A stretch of DNA of 12,334 nucleotides, taken from the NCBI GenBank assembly GCA_900550065.1, contig URQR01000044.1, forward strand, positions 1 through 12,334. Reading direction: 5' to 3'. Positions 5,865 through 12,334 of the stretch are shown here, one piece after another. Position numbers and translations under genes: made by a program. Numbering within the stretch: the first letter of the stretch is position 1; each line of letters begins with the position of its first letter. The notes beneath the pieces are model-generated. The model had not been told where the DNA came from, searched no databases, and worked only from the letters and a program-made list of their open reading frames with translations. Origin of the DNA: an uncultured Eubacteriales bacterium (GTDB taxonomy: Bacteria; Bacillota; Clostridia; UBA1381; UMGS1253).

Positions 5865-6140
5865 ATGACAGTAGCAGTACAAAAAGGGCTGGAACACCTT
5901 ACGGAAGCACTGCGTGGCTATGGGTTTGACGTGGTTGTATACGGCGAGTATCAATACCCGGTCGACGCACTCGTCTACATGGGCGAAAAAATGCCCATGG
6001 GTGAAAGTACGCCGCTCACACAGTCGGTGAGCAGTGCAAACCATGCGCACCACGGCGTATTTATGATTAACGCGCGCGGTAAAAGTGCGGACGAAATCGC
6101 ACAGATTTTGAATCGGCGCACGTATACGCCCCTGTTTTAA
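5865..6140 (+). CDS. YkuS/UPF0180-like small protein
   Basis: A 91-residue protein of unknown function. The pattern of an N-terminal short strand (TVAVQKGLEHLTEALRGYG), then FDVVVYG, then VDALVYMGE, a variable loop with HAHHG, VFMINARG and a final helix (SADEIAQILNRR) resembles the YkuS/UPF0180 family of small Firmicutes proteins, in which a helix and strands form a compact fold. No catalytic motif, signal peptide or membrane segment is visible. The frame extends to ATG 5844, which has no ribosome binding site; ATG 5865 has GGAAGGA 12 bases upstream, a rather long spacing, so the start is uncertain. It lies after the rnhA terminator, so it needs its own promoter; TTCAAA followed by TATATA after 17 bp (about 5800-5828) is only a weak candidate. 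No terminator follows. Confidence 0.7.
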   Translation: MTVAVQKGLEHLTEALRGYGFDVVVYGEYQYPVDALVYMGEKMPMGESTPLTQSVSSANHAHHGVFMINARGKSADEIAQILNRRTYTPLF

Positions 6141-6239
6141 TTCGAGTCAGCACATCATAAAACGGGCAGGTTGCATAAATTTTCGATATAGAAAAACACC
6201 GCTTTGTATGGCTTGCCCAAGCGCGAGTAAGTTATTCCT

Positions 6240-6284
6240 AACTTGTGATTTGTATTTCAAAAACTTGTGCGATTTTTATTGAAA
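6240..6284 (+). repeat. Imperfect tandem repeat (about 22 bp, two copies) upstream of nifS
   Basis: Copy one at 6240-6260 and copy two at 6262-6284 share AACTTGTG exactly, then, after a two-base insertion in copy two, 10 of 13 following positions. Copy two contains the -35 element of the nifS promoter, so the pair could be an operator. A perfect AAGTTA/TAACTT hairpin (about 6229-6244) overlaps the left end. The rest of the 6141-6278 interval shows nothing I can name. Confidence 0.5.
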
Positions 6285-6307
6285 AAAAGCAGATTTAGGT
6301 ATATAAT
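6279..6307 (+). promoter_or_regulatory. Sigma-A promoter of nifS-nifU
   Basis: TTGAAA at 6279-6284 and TATAAT at 6302-6307 with 17-bp spacing. The predicted start is near 6313, so the message would begin with the hairpin at 6314-6330. Confidence 0.8.
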
Positions 6308-6313
6308 AAGTCT

Positions 6314-6341
6314 CAGCCAAACAATGGCTGTGTTATTTTTG
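6314..6341 (+). promoter_or_regulatory. Hairpin at the 5' end of the nifS message
   Basis: CAGCCA (6314-6319) pairs with TGGCTG (6325-6330) over a five-base loop, followed by TGTTATTTTTG. At the predicted 5' end it could stabilise the mRNA; the T-rich tail also makes it look like a weak attenuator. Neither role can be shown from sequence. Confidence 0.4.
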
Positions 6342-6382
6342 TACCGATTCACCGTAATTTCTATACAAAGGAGGTCTGATTC

Positions 6383-7570
6383 GTGACCAATAAAATATAT
6401 ATGGACAACGCGGCGACTACACCGCTTAAACGCGAAGTACTCGACGCTATGATGCCTTATTTGACGGAGGAATACGGCAATGCCTCCTCCATTTACGCGA
6501 CCGGCCGGGACGCACGCAGCGCACTCGACGAGGCGCGGCAGACAGCAGCAGACGCGCTCGGCGCAAAAGCAAACGAGATTTACTTTACCTCCTGCGGCTC
6601 TGAGGCCGACAACTGGGCCATTAAGGGCGTCGCATACGCGCATCAAAATAGAGGGAAACACATTATTAGTACGCAAATCGAGCACCACGCGGTTTTGCAT
6701 ACGCTGCAATATCTCGAAAAACAGGGGTTTGAAGTTACATACCTGCCTGTTGACGAGTACGGCTTAATCAGCTTAGACGATTTAAAAGGGGCAATTCGGA
6801 CGGACACCATCCTGATCACTATGATGTTCGCAAACAATGAGATTGGGACGATTGAACCCATAAAAGAAATCGCCCAGATTGCGCACAAGCATAAAATTAT
6901 TTTCCATACCGATGCGGTACAAGCGGTCGGCCATGTGCCGATTGACGTAAAAGATTTGGGCGTTGACCTGCTTTCCCTGTCGGCACATAAAATCTACGGG
7001 CCGAAAGGCGTCGGCGCGCTCTATATTAAAAACGGCGTCAAGCTCGACACGTTTATGCATGGCGGCGCGCAGGAGCGCGGTAGGCGCGCGGGGACGGAAA
7101 ATGTCGCCGGAATCGTTGGGCTTGCAAAGGCGCTTGCGCTTGCGGCGGCGGACTTGGAGCAAAATATTGCACATCTGACAAGTCTGCGGGACAGGCTGAT
7201 TGACGGCGTTCAAAAGCAGATTCCGTTTTGTCGTTTAAACGGGCATCCGACAAAGCGGCTGTGTAACAATGTGAACTTTTCATTTCAGTATATCGAGGGG
7301 GAATCCCTTTTGCTGATGCTTGATATGAAAGGCGTAGCGGCCTCGAGCGGCAGCGCGTGTACGTCCGGCTCGCTCGACCCGTCGCATGTGCTCTTGGCGA
7401 TTGGTCTGCCGCACGAAATCGCACACGGCTCGCTGCGGCTCAGTATCGGTGACTTTACAACAGAAGAAGATGTGGACTATGTGCTCGAGGTACTCGGGCC
7501 GATTGTACAGCGTCTGCGCGAGATGTCGCCGCTGTACGAGGAAGTGGAAAGGGGCGTTAAGCATGTATAG
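6383..7570 (+). CDS. nifS: Cysteine desulfurase (NifS/IscS type)
   Basis: A PLP enzyme that takes sulfur from cysteine, releasing alanine, and passes it as a persulfide to the Fe-S scaffold and to other acceptors such as tRNA-thiolation enzymes. The 395 residues show MDNAATTP (7-14), EHHA with H101 stacking on PLP, HTDAVQ with D177, the PLP lysine K203 in SAHKIYGPKG, RRAGTEN (234-240), and the persulfide cysteine C326 in the long mobile loop SSGSACTSGSLDPSHVL, which marks it as group I. The start is GTG 6383 with AAAGGAGGT ending seven bases upstream. The stop overlaps the start of the scaffold gene by eight bases, so the two are translationally coupled. No IscR-type regulator is present in this window. 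Confidence 0.96.
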   Translation: MTNKIYMDNAATTPLKREVLDAMMPYLTEEYGNASSIYATGRDARSALDEARQTAADALGAKANEIYFTSCGSEADNWAIKGVAYAHQNRGKHIISTQIEHHAVLHTLQYLEKQGFEVTYLPVDEYGLISLDDLKGAIRTDTILITMMFANNEIGTIEPIKEIAQIAHKHKIIFHTDAVQAVGHVPIDVKDLGVDLLSLSAHKIYGPKGVGALYIKNGVKLDTFMHGGAQERGRRAGTENVAGIVGLAKALALAAADLEQNIAHLTSLRDRLIDGVQKQIPFCRLNGHPTKRLCNNVNFSFQYIEGESLLLMLDMKGVAASSGSACTSGSLDPSHVLLAIGLPHEIAHGSLRLSIGDFTTEEDVDYVLEVLGPIVQRLREMSPLYEEVERGVKHV

Positions 7571-7994
7571 TGAAAAAGTATTGGACCATTTTTCTAACCC
7601 GCGCAATGTTGGGGAAATCGAAGACGCGAACGCAGTCGGACAAGTCGGCAACGCGAAATGCGGCGATATTATGAAAATTTACATGAAGATTGAAGATGAT
7701 ACCGTTAAGGATATTAAGTTTAAGACGTTTGGATGCGGCGCAGCGGTTGCGACCAGCTCAATGGCGACAGAGATGGTAAAGGGCAAAAGCGTCGACGAGG
7801 CGCTCTCGCTGACCAATAAGGCCGTTATGGAGGCACTTGACGGACTTCCGAGCGCAAAAATCCACTGCTCCGTGCTCGCTGAAGAAGCGATTCATGCGGC
7901 GATTGAGGATTATTATGACCGCTTAGGAATTAAAACGGATAAAGTAAAAAAGTGCAGCGGCTGTTGCAGCGACTGTCACGTACATGAGGAGTAA
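7563..7994 (+). CDS. nifU: Fe-S cluster assembly scaffold (IscU/NifU N-terminal type)
   Basis: Fe-S clusters are built on this scaffold with sulfur from the desulfurase encoded just upstream, then handed to apoproteins. The 143 residues carry the three ligand cysteines: C33 with D35 in NAKCGD, C58 in FKTFGCGAAVATSS and C102 in KIHCSV. The protein lacks the LPPVK chaperone-binding motif of proteobacterial IscU, which fits the clostridial NifU-like group. An extra tail, KKCSGCCSDCHVHEE (129-143), adds four cysteines and two histidines. The start ATG 7563 overlaps the nifS stop; AAAGGGG lies about ten bases upstream inside nifS. The frame runs further upstream inside nifS, but the family begins at this Met (MYSEKVLDHFSNPRN). 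Confidence 0.95.
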   Translation: MYSEKVLDHFSNPRNVGEIEDANAVGQVGNAKCGDIMKIYMKIEDDTVKDIKFKTFGCGAAVATSSMATEMVKGKSVDEALSLTNKAVMEALDGLPSAKIHCSVLAEEAIHAAIEDYYDRLGIKTDKVKKCSGCCSDCHVHEE

Positions 7995-8000
7995 AAAACA

Positions 8001-8034
8001 AAAAATACCGGCAAAACTTTGCCGGTATTTTTTA
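8001..8034 (+). terminator. Rho-independent terminator after nifU
   Basis: A near-perfect stem, ACCGGCAAA/TTTGCCGGT extended by AAAAAT/ATTTTT pairs, with a two-base loop apart from terminal A-T pairs, followed by a T-run from 8028. It could act in both directions. Confidence 0.93.
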
Positions 8035-8063
8035 TTTACAAATGCGATTTCATCCGATATAAT
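8035..8063 (+). promoter_or_regulatory. Sigma-A promoter of the DUF2961 gene
   Basis: TTTACA at 8035-8040 and TATAAT at 8058-8063 with 17-bp spacing, directly after the nifU terminator. The predicted start is near 8070, leaving a leader of under 30 nt. Confidence 0.85.
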
Positions 8064-8097
8064 CAGAATAAGAAATTTATTATAAAGGAGCTATCGT

Positions 8098-9171
8098 ATG
8101 TTTAACGGACTTGGTATGAATTTAGGAAATCTGTCACGCTTATCTAATGCAAAATCGCGCTCAATCAGCCCCGAAAACTTCACGGGCGAAAAGGGGCGCG
8201 GCGGTATGGCGACAGAAGGTACAGGAAAGGAAATGGCGCGCGACCTCGGCACCGGCTGGAAAATTTCACCCAGTATCATCATCGGAGCCGGCGAAACGGC
8301 AACAATCGCCAACATTGCTGGCAGCGGCGCAATACAGCATATCTGGATGACGCCGACAGGCGTATGGCGGCATACGATTCTGCGGATTTATTGGGACGGG
8401 TGTGATTTACCTTCCGTGGAGTGCCCCCTCGGCGACTTTTTTGCAAATGCATATCAAAATGAGTACGGTCCGCTTTCGTCACTCGCAGTCTGCGTGAATC
8501 CGCGCAGCGCGCTCAACTGTTACTGGGAAATGCCATTCCGAAAAGGCTGCCGTATGACGGTCGAAAATATATCAGAGGAGGAAATGGTGCTGTATTACCA
8601 GATTGACTATACCGAAACGGAGGTACCGGACGACTGTGCCTATTTCCATGCACAGTTCCGCCGCACAAACCCGGTTCCCTATAAGGAGGTCTATACCATC
8701 TTAGACGGCGTAACCGGCAAGGGACAGTATGTTGGAACATATATGGCGTTTGCGCCGCACGACAACGGCTGGTGGGGCGAGGGCGAGATTAAGTTTTATT
8801 TGGACGGCGATACAGACTTTCCCACCATTTGCGGCACAGGGACGGAGGACTACTTCTGCGGCTCGTATGACTTCGATGTAGACGGGAAATACACAGAGTT
8901 TTGCACCCCGTATGCAGGCCTTTCTAAGGTCGTACAGTCAGACGGAACCTATAAGGCGCAGCAGCGGTTCTCTATGTACCGCTGGCACATCACAGACCCC
9001 ATCCGCTTCGACACAGATCTTCGCGTTACAATACAGGATCTCGGGTGGCACGGAGGCGGCCGCTATTTAACACGTCAAGACGATATTGCTACGGTCGCAT
9101 ATTGGTATCAGACAATGCCATTTGCAGCGTTCCCGCCTCTTCCGGATAAGGATAGGCTCGAAATTTTATAA
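8098..9171 (+). CDS. DUF2961 (glycoside hydrolase family GH172-type) protein
   Basis: The 357 residues match DUF2961, now placed in GH172, whose characterised members cleave or transfer alpha-linked furanosides (difructose-anhydride/alpha-fructofuranosidase and D-arabinofuranosidase activities). Recognisable segments are IQHIWMTPTG (79-88), LRIYWDGCDLPSVECPLGDFF (95-115), where a sugar-fold strand pair leads to the family's DFF motif, the central WWGEGEIKFYLDGD (225-238) and GTGTEDYF (246-253). E228 or E230 and E250 are the likely catalytic carboxylates. There is no signal peptide, so it should be cytoplasmic. AAAGGAG lies seven bases before the ATG. It stands alone between its own promoter and terminator, with no transporter or sugar kinase beside it, so the substrate is unknown. 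GH172 members are oligomeric; nothing here contradicts that. Confidence 0.88.
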   Translation: MFNGLGMNLGNLSRLSNAKSRSISPENFTGEKGRGGMATEGTGKEMARDLGTGWKISPSIIIGAGETATIANIAGSGAIQHIWMTPTGVWRHTILRIYWDGCDLPSVECPLGDFFANAYQNEYGPLSSLAVCVNPRSALNCYWEMPFRKGCRMTVENISEEEMVLYYQIDYTETEVPDDCAYFHAQFRRTNPVPYKEVYTILDGVTGKGQYVGTYMAFAPHDNGWWGEGEIKFYLDGDTDFPTICGTGTEDYFCGSYDFDVDGKYTEFCTPYAGLSKVVQSDGTYKAQQRFSMYRWHITDPIRFDTDLRVTIQDLGWHGGGRYLTRQDDIATVAYWYQTMPFAAFPPLPDKDRLEIL

Positions 9172-9178
9172 GGGCAGT

Positions 9179-9208
9179 AAAAATCCCCACTATAGTGGGG
9201 ATTTTTTT
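9179..9208. terminator. Bidirectional terminator between the GH172 gene and gerW
   Basis: AAAAATCCCCAC and its exact complement flank a TATA loop, with T-runs on both strands (9202-9208 on the plus strand). It serves the convergent DUF2961 and gerW transcription units. Confidence 0.93.
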
Positions 9209-9219
9209 ATACAACCATA

Positions 9220-9648
9220 TCAGTCGTCAAAGACGGCCTCAACCGTTACAGGCTTTTTCTTTTCTGCTTTCTCAGCCTTTTTCTGGTTGATTTTTTCATT
9301 CACCTTTTCTACAAGACCGGGAACCATATCAAGAATCCTGTCAATCGGGTTATTCGCCTGCTCAATCGGCAAAAGCTTAATCTGTCCCTGTCCCACGACC
9401 ATAAACGCCACCGGCGAAATCGAAACGCCGCCGCCGCTGCCGCCGCCAAACATTGCCTCCGCCTCGTTTTCCTTTTTACCAAACTCGCTGCCGCCGGCTG
9501 CAAAGCCGAACCCTACCCTCGAAATCGGGATAATAACGCTGCCGTCCGGCGTCTCGACAGGCGCGCCCACAATTGTGTCCACGTCTACCATTTCCTTGAT
9601 GTTCTGCATCGCAGTTGACATCAGCCCGTCAATCGGATGATTACCCAT
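9220..9648 (-). CDS. gerW: GerW family sporulation protein (YtfJ)
   Basis: A 142-residue member of the GerW/YtfJ family. In Bacillus subtilis GerW is made in the forespore and is needed for proper germination of spores; the molecular role is not settled. Family signatures are NHPIDGLMSTAMQNIKEMV (3-21), DTIVGAPVETPDGSVIIPISRVGFGFAAGGSEFG (24-57), a glycine-rich turn FGGGSGGGVSISPVAFMVV (67-85) and a C-terminal charged tail rich in Lys and Glu (119-135). No signal peptide is visible. A GTG at 9657 also opens the frame, but AAGGCGG fits ATG 9648 with eight bases of spacing, so I chose that. It is the last gene of the minus-strand operon, 19 bp after the DUF2953 gene, which is its usual partner (ytfI-ytfJ). 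Confidence 0.92.
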   Translation of the reverse strand: MGNHPIDGLMSTAMQNIKEMVDVDTIVGAPVETPDGSVIIPISRVGFGFAAGGSEFGKKENEAEAMFGGGSGGGVSISPVAFMVVGQGQIKLLPIEQANNPIDRILDMVPGLVEKVNEKINQKKAEKAEKKKPVTVEAVFDD

Positions 9649-9667
9649 AAAATACACCGCCTTTTCT

Positions 9668-10345
9668 TTACTGTTTATTTATATTTCTAACTTTTCTATG
9701 AATCGCGAAAAGCATTACTAACACTCTAATAATATGCGCAGGCGACAAACAAAATATGCTTTTGATATATAAATCTGCACATTGCTTGTCAAAATGCGGA
9801 TTCACCGCAATATCCATATCGTCCTTTCGAAGCGACAAATGATTGTAAATCATACTTGCAAACCCATACACGACACCATACGCCACGCCAGCGGCAATCC
9901 CTGTTTGCGCTGCATCTTCAAATCCAAAGTCAAGATGCACCGTCAAGTTCCGGCATCGCGCCCGGTCACGCAAATAAGTAAATACATCCTCTATGTCCGC
10001 CTTAATTAAATCATATATATCCTTTACCCTGCCTATTTGCTCCATAAACTGCGAAAAGCCAAATTCATCACTTTTTTTCTCGCTGTCCTGCCCGCCGCTT
10101 TTATTTTTGTGCATTTTGCCATCTCGCACCGCGTCTGCAGTGTTTTTTTCGTCCTTCCTGTCCCCTTCTTCGGTCTTTTTCTTTTTGTCACGGATTAGGC
10201 GGATATGGCACACCCGTACCTGAAACTTCTGCCCTTTATGCGCTACGCTTGCTGCATATTCAAATTCAATCGGCATCCGTTTAAACGCCAGCGCCGTAAG
10301 TACGGCCAACACCGCAGCAATACAGCAAAGCCAAACAATCCACAT
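9668..10345 (-). CDS. DUF2953 membrane-anchored protein (YtfI-like)
   Basis: A 225-residue protein of unknown function, from a family whose gene commonly sits directly before gerW/ytfJ in spore formers; that pairing is seen here. One N-terminal hydrophobic helix (residues 2-21, WIVWLCCIAAVLAVLTALAF) anchors it, followed by a beta-rich stretch (PIEFEYAASV..KFQVRVC), a highly charged linker of about 40 residues (53-92, many Lys, Glu and Asp), then the conserved part: VHLDFGFEDAAQTGIAAGVAYGVVYG (about 141-166) and IAVNPHF. A second hydrophobic segment near the C-terminus (IIRVLVMLFAI) may be amphipathic. GTG 10369 also opens the frame; ATG 10345 is preferred because AGAGGA lies about eight bases before it. 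It is 39 bp downstream of scpB. A sporulation or germination role follows only from the neighbour. Confidence 0.85.
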   Translation of the reverse strand: MWIVWLCCIAAVLAVLTALAFKRMPIEFEYAASVAHKGQKFQVRVCHIRLIRDKKKKTEEGDRKDEKNTADAVRDGKMHKNKSGGQDSEKKSDEFGFSQFMEQIGRVKDIYDLIKADIEDVFTYLRDRARCRNLTVHLDFGFEDAAQTGIAAGVAYGVVYGFASMIYNHLSLRKDDMDIAVNPHFDKQCADLYIKSIFCLSPAHIIRVLVMLFAIHRKVRNINKQ

Positions 10346-10384
10346 AAAAACTGTCCTCTCCCACAACACGGCAGCCGCACAGCG

Positions 10385-10942
10385 TCAAATATCAATCTTG
10401 AGCTGGTTTTCGTCCTCTTCCTCGTCCAGCGGCAGCGTCTGCGCCACATCGGGCAGGTCCGCAAGCGTCCGAAGCCCAAACATGCGCAAAAACTCCTGTG
10501 TCGTGCCGTACAAAATCGGCTTGCCCGGCGCGTCGAGCCGGCCGCGCTCCTCCACGAGTCCGCGTTCCACAAGGCGCTGCACCGCACCGTCGCTGTTCAC
10601 GCCGCGAATAAATTCAATTGTACCGCGCGTTACAGGCTGGTTATACGCAATAATGCTGAGCGCTTCAAACGCCGCACCCGACAGCCCCTGCTGCCGCTTC
10701 ATTCCCGCCATCGCCTGCACATACGTATAATATTCCGGCCGCGTACAAATCTGATACCCGCCGTCAATCTCAATAATCGCAAAGCCGCGTTTCTGCTCGT
10801 TGTAAAACGCTGTCAGTGCGCCAATTTGCTCTTGTACCGTCTGTTCGTCCTCTTCAAGTATCTGCGCAAGTTTATCCGTCCGGACGGCCTCCCCCGCCGC
10901 GAACAAAATACTCTCAATAATCCCCTGCAAATTCTTCTCCAT
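10385..10942 (-). CDS. scpB: Segregation and condensation protein B
   Basis: ScpB forms dimers of tandem winged-helix domains and, with ScpA, bridges the SMC dimer to compact and separate chromosomes. The 185 residues contain the family's N-terminal IIESILFAAGEAV (8-20), the first winged helix, and the second with SGAAFEALSIIAYNQPVTRGTIEFIRGVNSDGAVQRLVERGLVEERGRLDAPGKPILYGTT, characteristic of ScpB, followed by an FLRMFGL segment and an acidic tail (LDEEEDENQ). The ATG at 10942 lies 29 bases inside the end of scpA, so translation of the two subunits is probably coupled. The complex acts on the nucleoid in the cytoplasm. Confidence 0.96.
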   Translation of the reverse strand: MEKNLQGIIESILFAAGEAVRTDKLAQILEEDEQTVQEQIGALTAFYNEQKRGFAIIEIDGGYQICTRPEYYTYVQAMAGMKRQQGLSGAAFEALSIIAYNQPVTRGTIEFIRGVNSDGAVQRLVERGLVEERGRLDAPGKPILYGTTQEFLRMFGLRTLADLPDVAQTLPLDEEEDENQLKIDI

Positions 10943-11669
10943 CTATAGTATCCCCACTTATTCCTTCGCTTAAAACAATGTCTTCTCCTTCGTCGCGTAA
11001 AAAAATCCGGCTTTGCCGCACAAGCTCCAGCAGAGCAAGGAACGTCGCCACAAGCTCCGGCTTTGTCTCGTCCTTTGCAAACAGCGCACGAAACGTCACC
11101 CGGCGCTTGTTTTGTATCAGCCCAATGATGCCCGACGCCTTATCGCGCACGGAAACCACCTTTCGCTTCACAATACCGTCAAACGTCTTCTTCGGCGGCG
11201 GCTCACGCCGTCTGGTTCGCTCCACCACGTCATAAAATGCTTCCATCAGCTTTTCGAGCGGATAGCTGTCCGGCGGCGGGGCCGAAAGCGGCTCTACCTC
11301 GTCCGGCGCTTTAAAAAACATATATTTATAGTAAAATTCCCGCTCCTTAAGCTTTTCGGCCGCCTGCTTACACTTTTGATACTCCAAAAGCCGCGCGGCA
11401 AGCTCCGCGCGCGGGTCTTCCTCATCTTCGTCCTCCTGCTTCGGTAGAAGCATCTTCGATTTGATATACAAAAGCTGCGCTGCCATCACACAAAACTCGC
11501 TCGAAACCTCTAAGTCCATTTCGCGCATCAGCGCGAGCGCCTCAAAATACTGCTCCGTAATCGACGCAATCGGGATATCGTAAATACTGACCTTGTTTTT
11601 ACTAATCAAGTGCAGCAGCAGGTCGAGCGGCCCTTCAAATACCGCAAGTTTAAACGTTAGCTTGTCCAT
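10914..11669 (-). CDS. scpA: Segregation and condensation protein A
   Basis: The kleisin subunit of the SMC-ScpAB complex: its ends bind the two SMC heads and its middle binds ScpB. The 251 residues begin with the kleisin signature FKLAVFEGPLDLLLHLISKNKVSIYDIPIASITEQY (6-41) and EFCVMAAQLLYIKSKMLLP (58-76). A strongly acidic stretch follows (QEDEDEEDPRAE, 78-89), then a linker with proline-rich patches and a C-terminal winged helix with VTFRALF and ELVRQSRIFL (191-224). The start ATG 11669 has GGAG nine bases upstream. It lies 27 bp after the M50 gene and overlaps scpB, so the three are one transcription unit. Confidence 0.96.
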   Translation of the reverse strand: MDKLTFKLAVFEGPLDLLLHLISKNKVSIYDIPIASITEQYFEALALMREMDLEVSSEFCVMAAQLLYIKSKMLLPKQEDEDEEDPRAELAARLLEYQKCKQAAEKLKEREFYYKYMFFKAPDEVEPLSAPPPDSYPLEKLMEAFYDVVERTRRREPPPKKTFDGIVKRKVVSVRDKASGIIGLIQNKRRVTFRALFAKDETKPELVATFLALLELVRQSRIFLRDEGEDIVLSEGISGDTIDGEEFAGDY

Positions 11670-11696
11670 TGTTATTTACTCCACTCCTGTACTTGC

Positions 11697-12334
11697 TTAT
11701 CCAAATAAGCCTGAAAAAAATCCAAAAAGCCATATGATTGGTGTAGTAATCACCTTAGCAGCCCCGTTCATCAGATAACCGATTGGTACGTCCAACACGC
11801 CCGTTACCAAAACGATAAACAAAATAAAAAGCCCATACCGCTCAAAATTCAAAATAAAGTTATACGCCTTCGCTGGTAAAAACGAAAACAACACCTTCGA
11901 GCCGTCAAGTGGCGGAATAGGAATCAAATTAAACACACCGAGACTAATATTCAGCGCAAAAAACATTTCCGCCATATTAAATAAAGCTTGATACGCAATC
12001 GAAAAATTACTTTGCATAATTGCCGGATTCTGCTGCAATATTATCATCATGGAAAGATACACTATGTATCCTACAATCGCCATTAAAAAGTTCGATACCG
12101 GCCCGGCGAGCGCCACCAGCGCGCTCCCGGAGCGAAACTTTTTAAAATTGTGCGGATTAAACGGTACAGGCTTTGCCCAGCCAAACCCGACAAGCAGCAT
12201 ACTCAGCGTACCAATTGGGTCTAAGTGCTTAACCGGATTTAAGGTAACGCGTCCCATCATCTTTGCCGTTGGGTCGCCCAATTTATACGCCATCCAGCCG
12301 TGCGCCGCCTCATGAACCGATAAAGCGAGCAATA
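11697..12334 (-). CDS. M50 (site-2-protease-like) membrane metalloprotease, 5' end cut off
   Basis: A multi-pass membrane protein related to zinc site-2 proteases; the window holds the C-terminal 211 residues. The zinc-binding HEAAH motif (HExxH) is just inside the edge, and the third ligand is the aspartate of NLIPIPPLDGSKV. The segment GRVTLNPVKHLDPIGTL between them, with FGWAKPVPFNPHNF, is typical of the short YwhC-type family without PDZ domain. Hydrophobic stretches after it give about three further membrane spans. Substrate unknown; relatives act in the membrane on regulatory proteins, or remain uncharacterised. This type is commonly upstream of scpAB in Firmicutes. The first codons and promoter lie beyond the right edge. 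Confidence 0.92.
   Translation of the reverse strand, partial: LLALSVHEAAHGWMAYKLGDPTAKMMGRVTLNPVKHLDPIGTLSMLLVGFGWAKPVPFNPHNFKKFRSGSALVALAGPVSNFLMAIVGYIVYLSMMIILQQNPAIMQSNFSIAYQALFNMAEMFFALNISLGVFNLIPIPPLDGSKVLFSFLPAKAYNFILNFERYGLFILFIVLVTGVLDVPIGYLMNGAAKVITTPIIWLFGFFSGLFG

Noticed and set aside
6141..6278. A structured small RNA or riboswitch upstream of nifS
   Set aside because: Only a five-base GGGCA/TGCCC pairing with a long loop and a short hairpin were seen; no known RNA motif or terminator.
10205..10948. A plus-strand open frame of about 247 codons opposite scpB
   Set aside because: Shadow of scpB and the DUF2953 gene; composition is Arg/His-rich and no ribosome binding site or domain is visible.
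1..12334. A defence system, mobile element, CRISPR array or biosynthetic cluster
   Set aside because: All larger genes fall into housekeeping or known small families, with no transposase, integrase, terminal repeats, CRISPR-type repeats or toxin-antitoxin pair.

Overview
The window reads as ordinary chromosome from an anaerobic, probably spore-forming member of the Clostridia. The grounds are a GerW (YtfJ) sporulation protein, the M50 protease-scpA-scpB-DUF2953-gerW order, a NifS/NifU pair of clostridial style, a DUF6062 protein and strong AGGAGG-type ribosome binding sites. Base composition is balanced rather than AT-rich, so one of the higher-GC gut or environmental lineages (Oscillospirales-like) is more likely than Clostridium proper; this is inference. 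I see no phage, transposon, CRISPR, rRNA or tRNA.

Left edge, minus strand: a GNAT acetyltransferase followed by a DUF6062 protein that runs off the window, transcribed from an intergenic region (about 1100-1251) packed with promoter-like elements and a perfect 12-bp inverted repeat. From that region the plus strand carries an 8-oxoguanine glycosylase with an odd three-copy hexapeptide tail.

Plus strand, 2157-5795: a clear promoter and a structured leader open a probable operon tyrS-thyA-folA(+DUF2007)-rnhA, ending in a strong terminator. ThyA makes dTMP and oxidises methylene-THF to DHF, DHFR recycles the DHF, and RNase HI removes RNA from hybrids. The DHFR gene has no stop codon before a DUF2007 domain, yet the DUF2007 part has its own near-perfect Shine-Dalgarno and ATG. 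This fusion with a nested start is the most distinctive feature of the window.

Plus strand, 5865-8034: a small YkuS/UPF0180-like protein, then a separately promoted nifS-nifU pair for Fe-S cluster assembly with overlapping stop and start, and a terminator. Plus strand, 8035-9208: a monocistronic DUF2961 (GH172-type) glycosidase with its own textbook promoter and terminator.

Minus strand, 9220 to the right edge: an operon reading leftward, M50 site-2-protease-like membrane protein (partial), scpA, scpB (chromosome condensation with SMC), a DUF2953 membrane protein and gerW. It converges on the GH172 gene at a shared bidirectional terminator.

I found no convincing new multi-gene system. The points worth a second look are gene-level oddities (fusion, tails, variant active site, metal-binding repeats) and regulatory structure (tyrS leader, clustered promoters, repeats before nifS).
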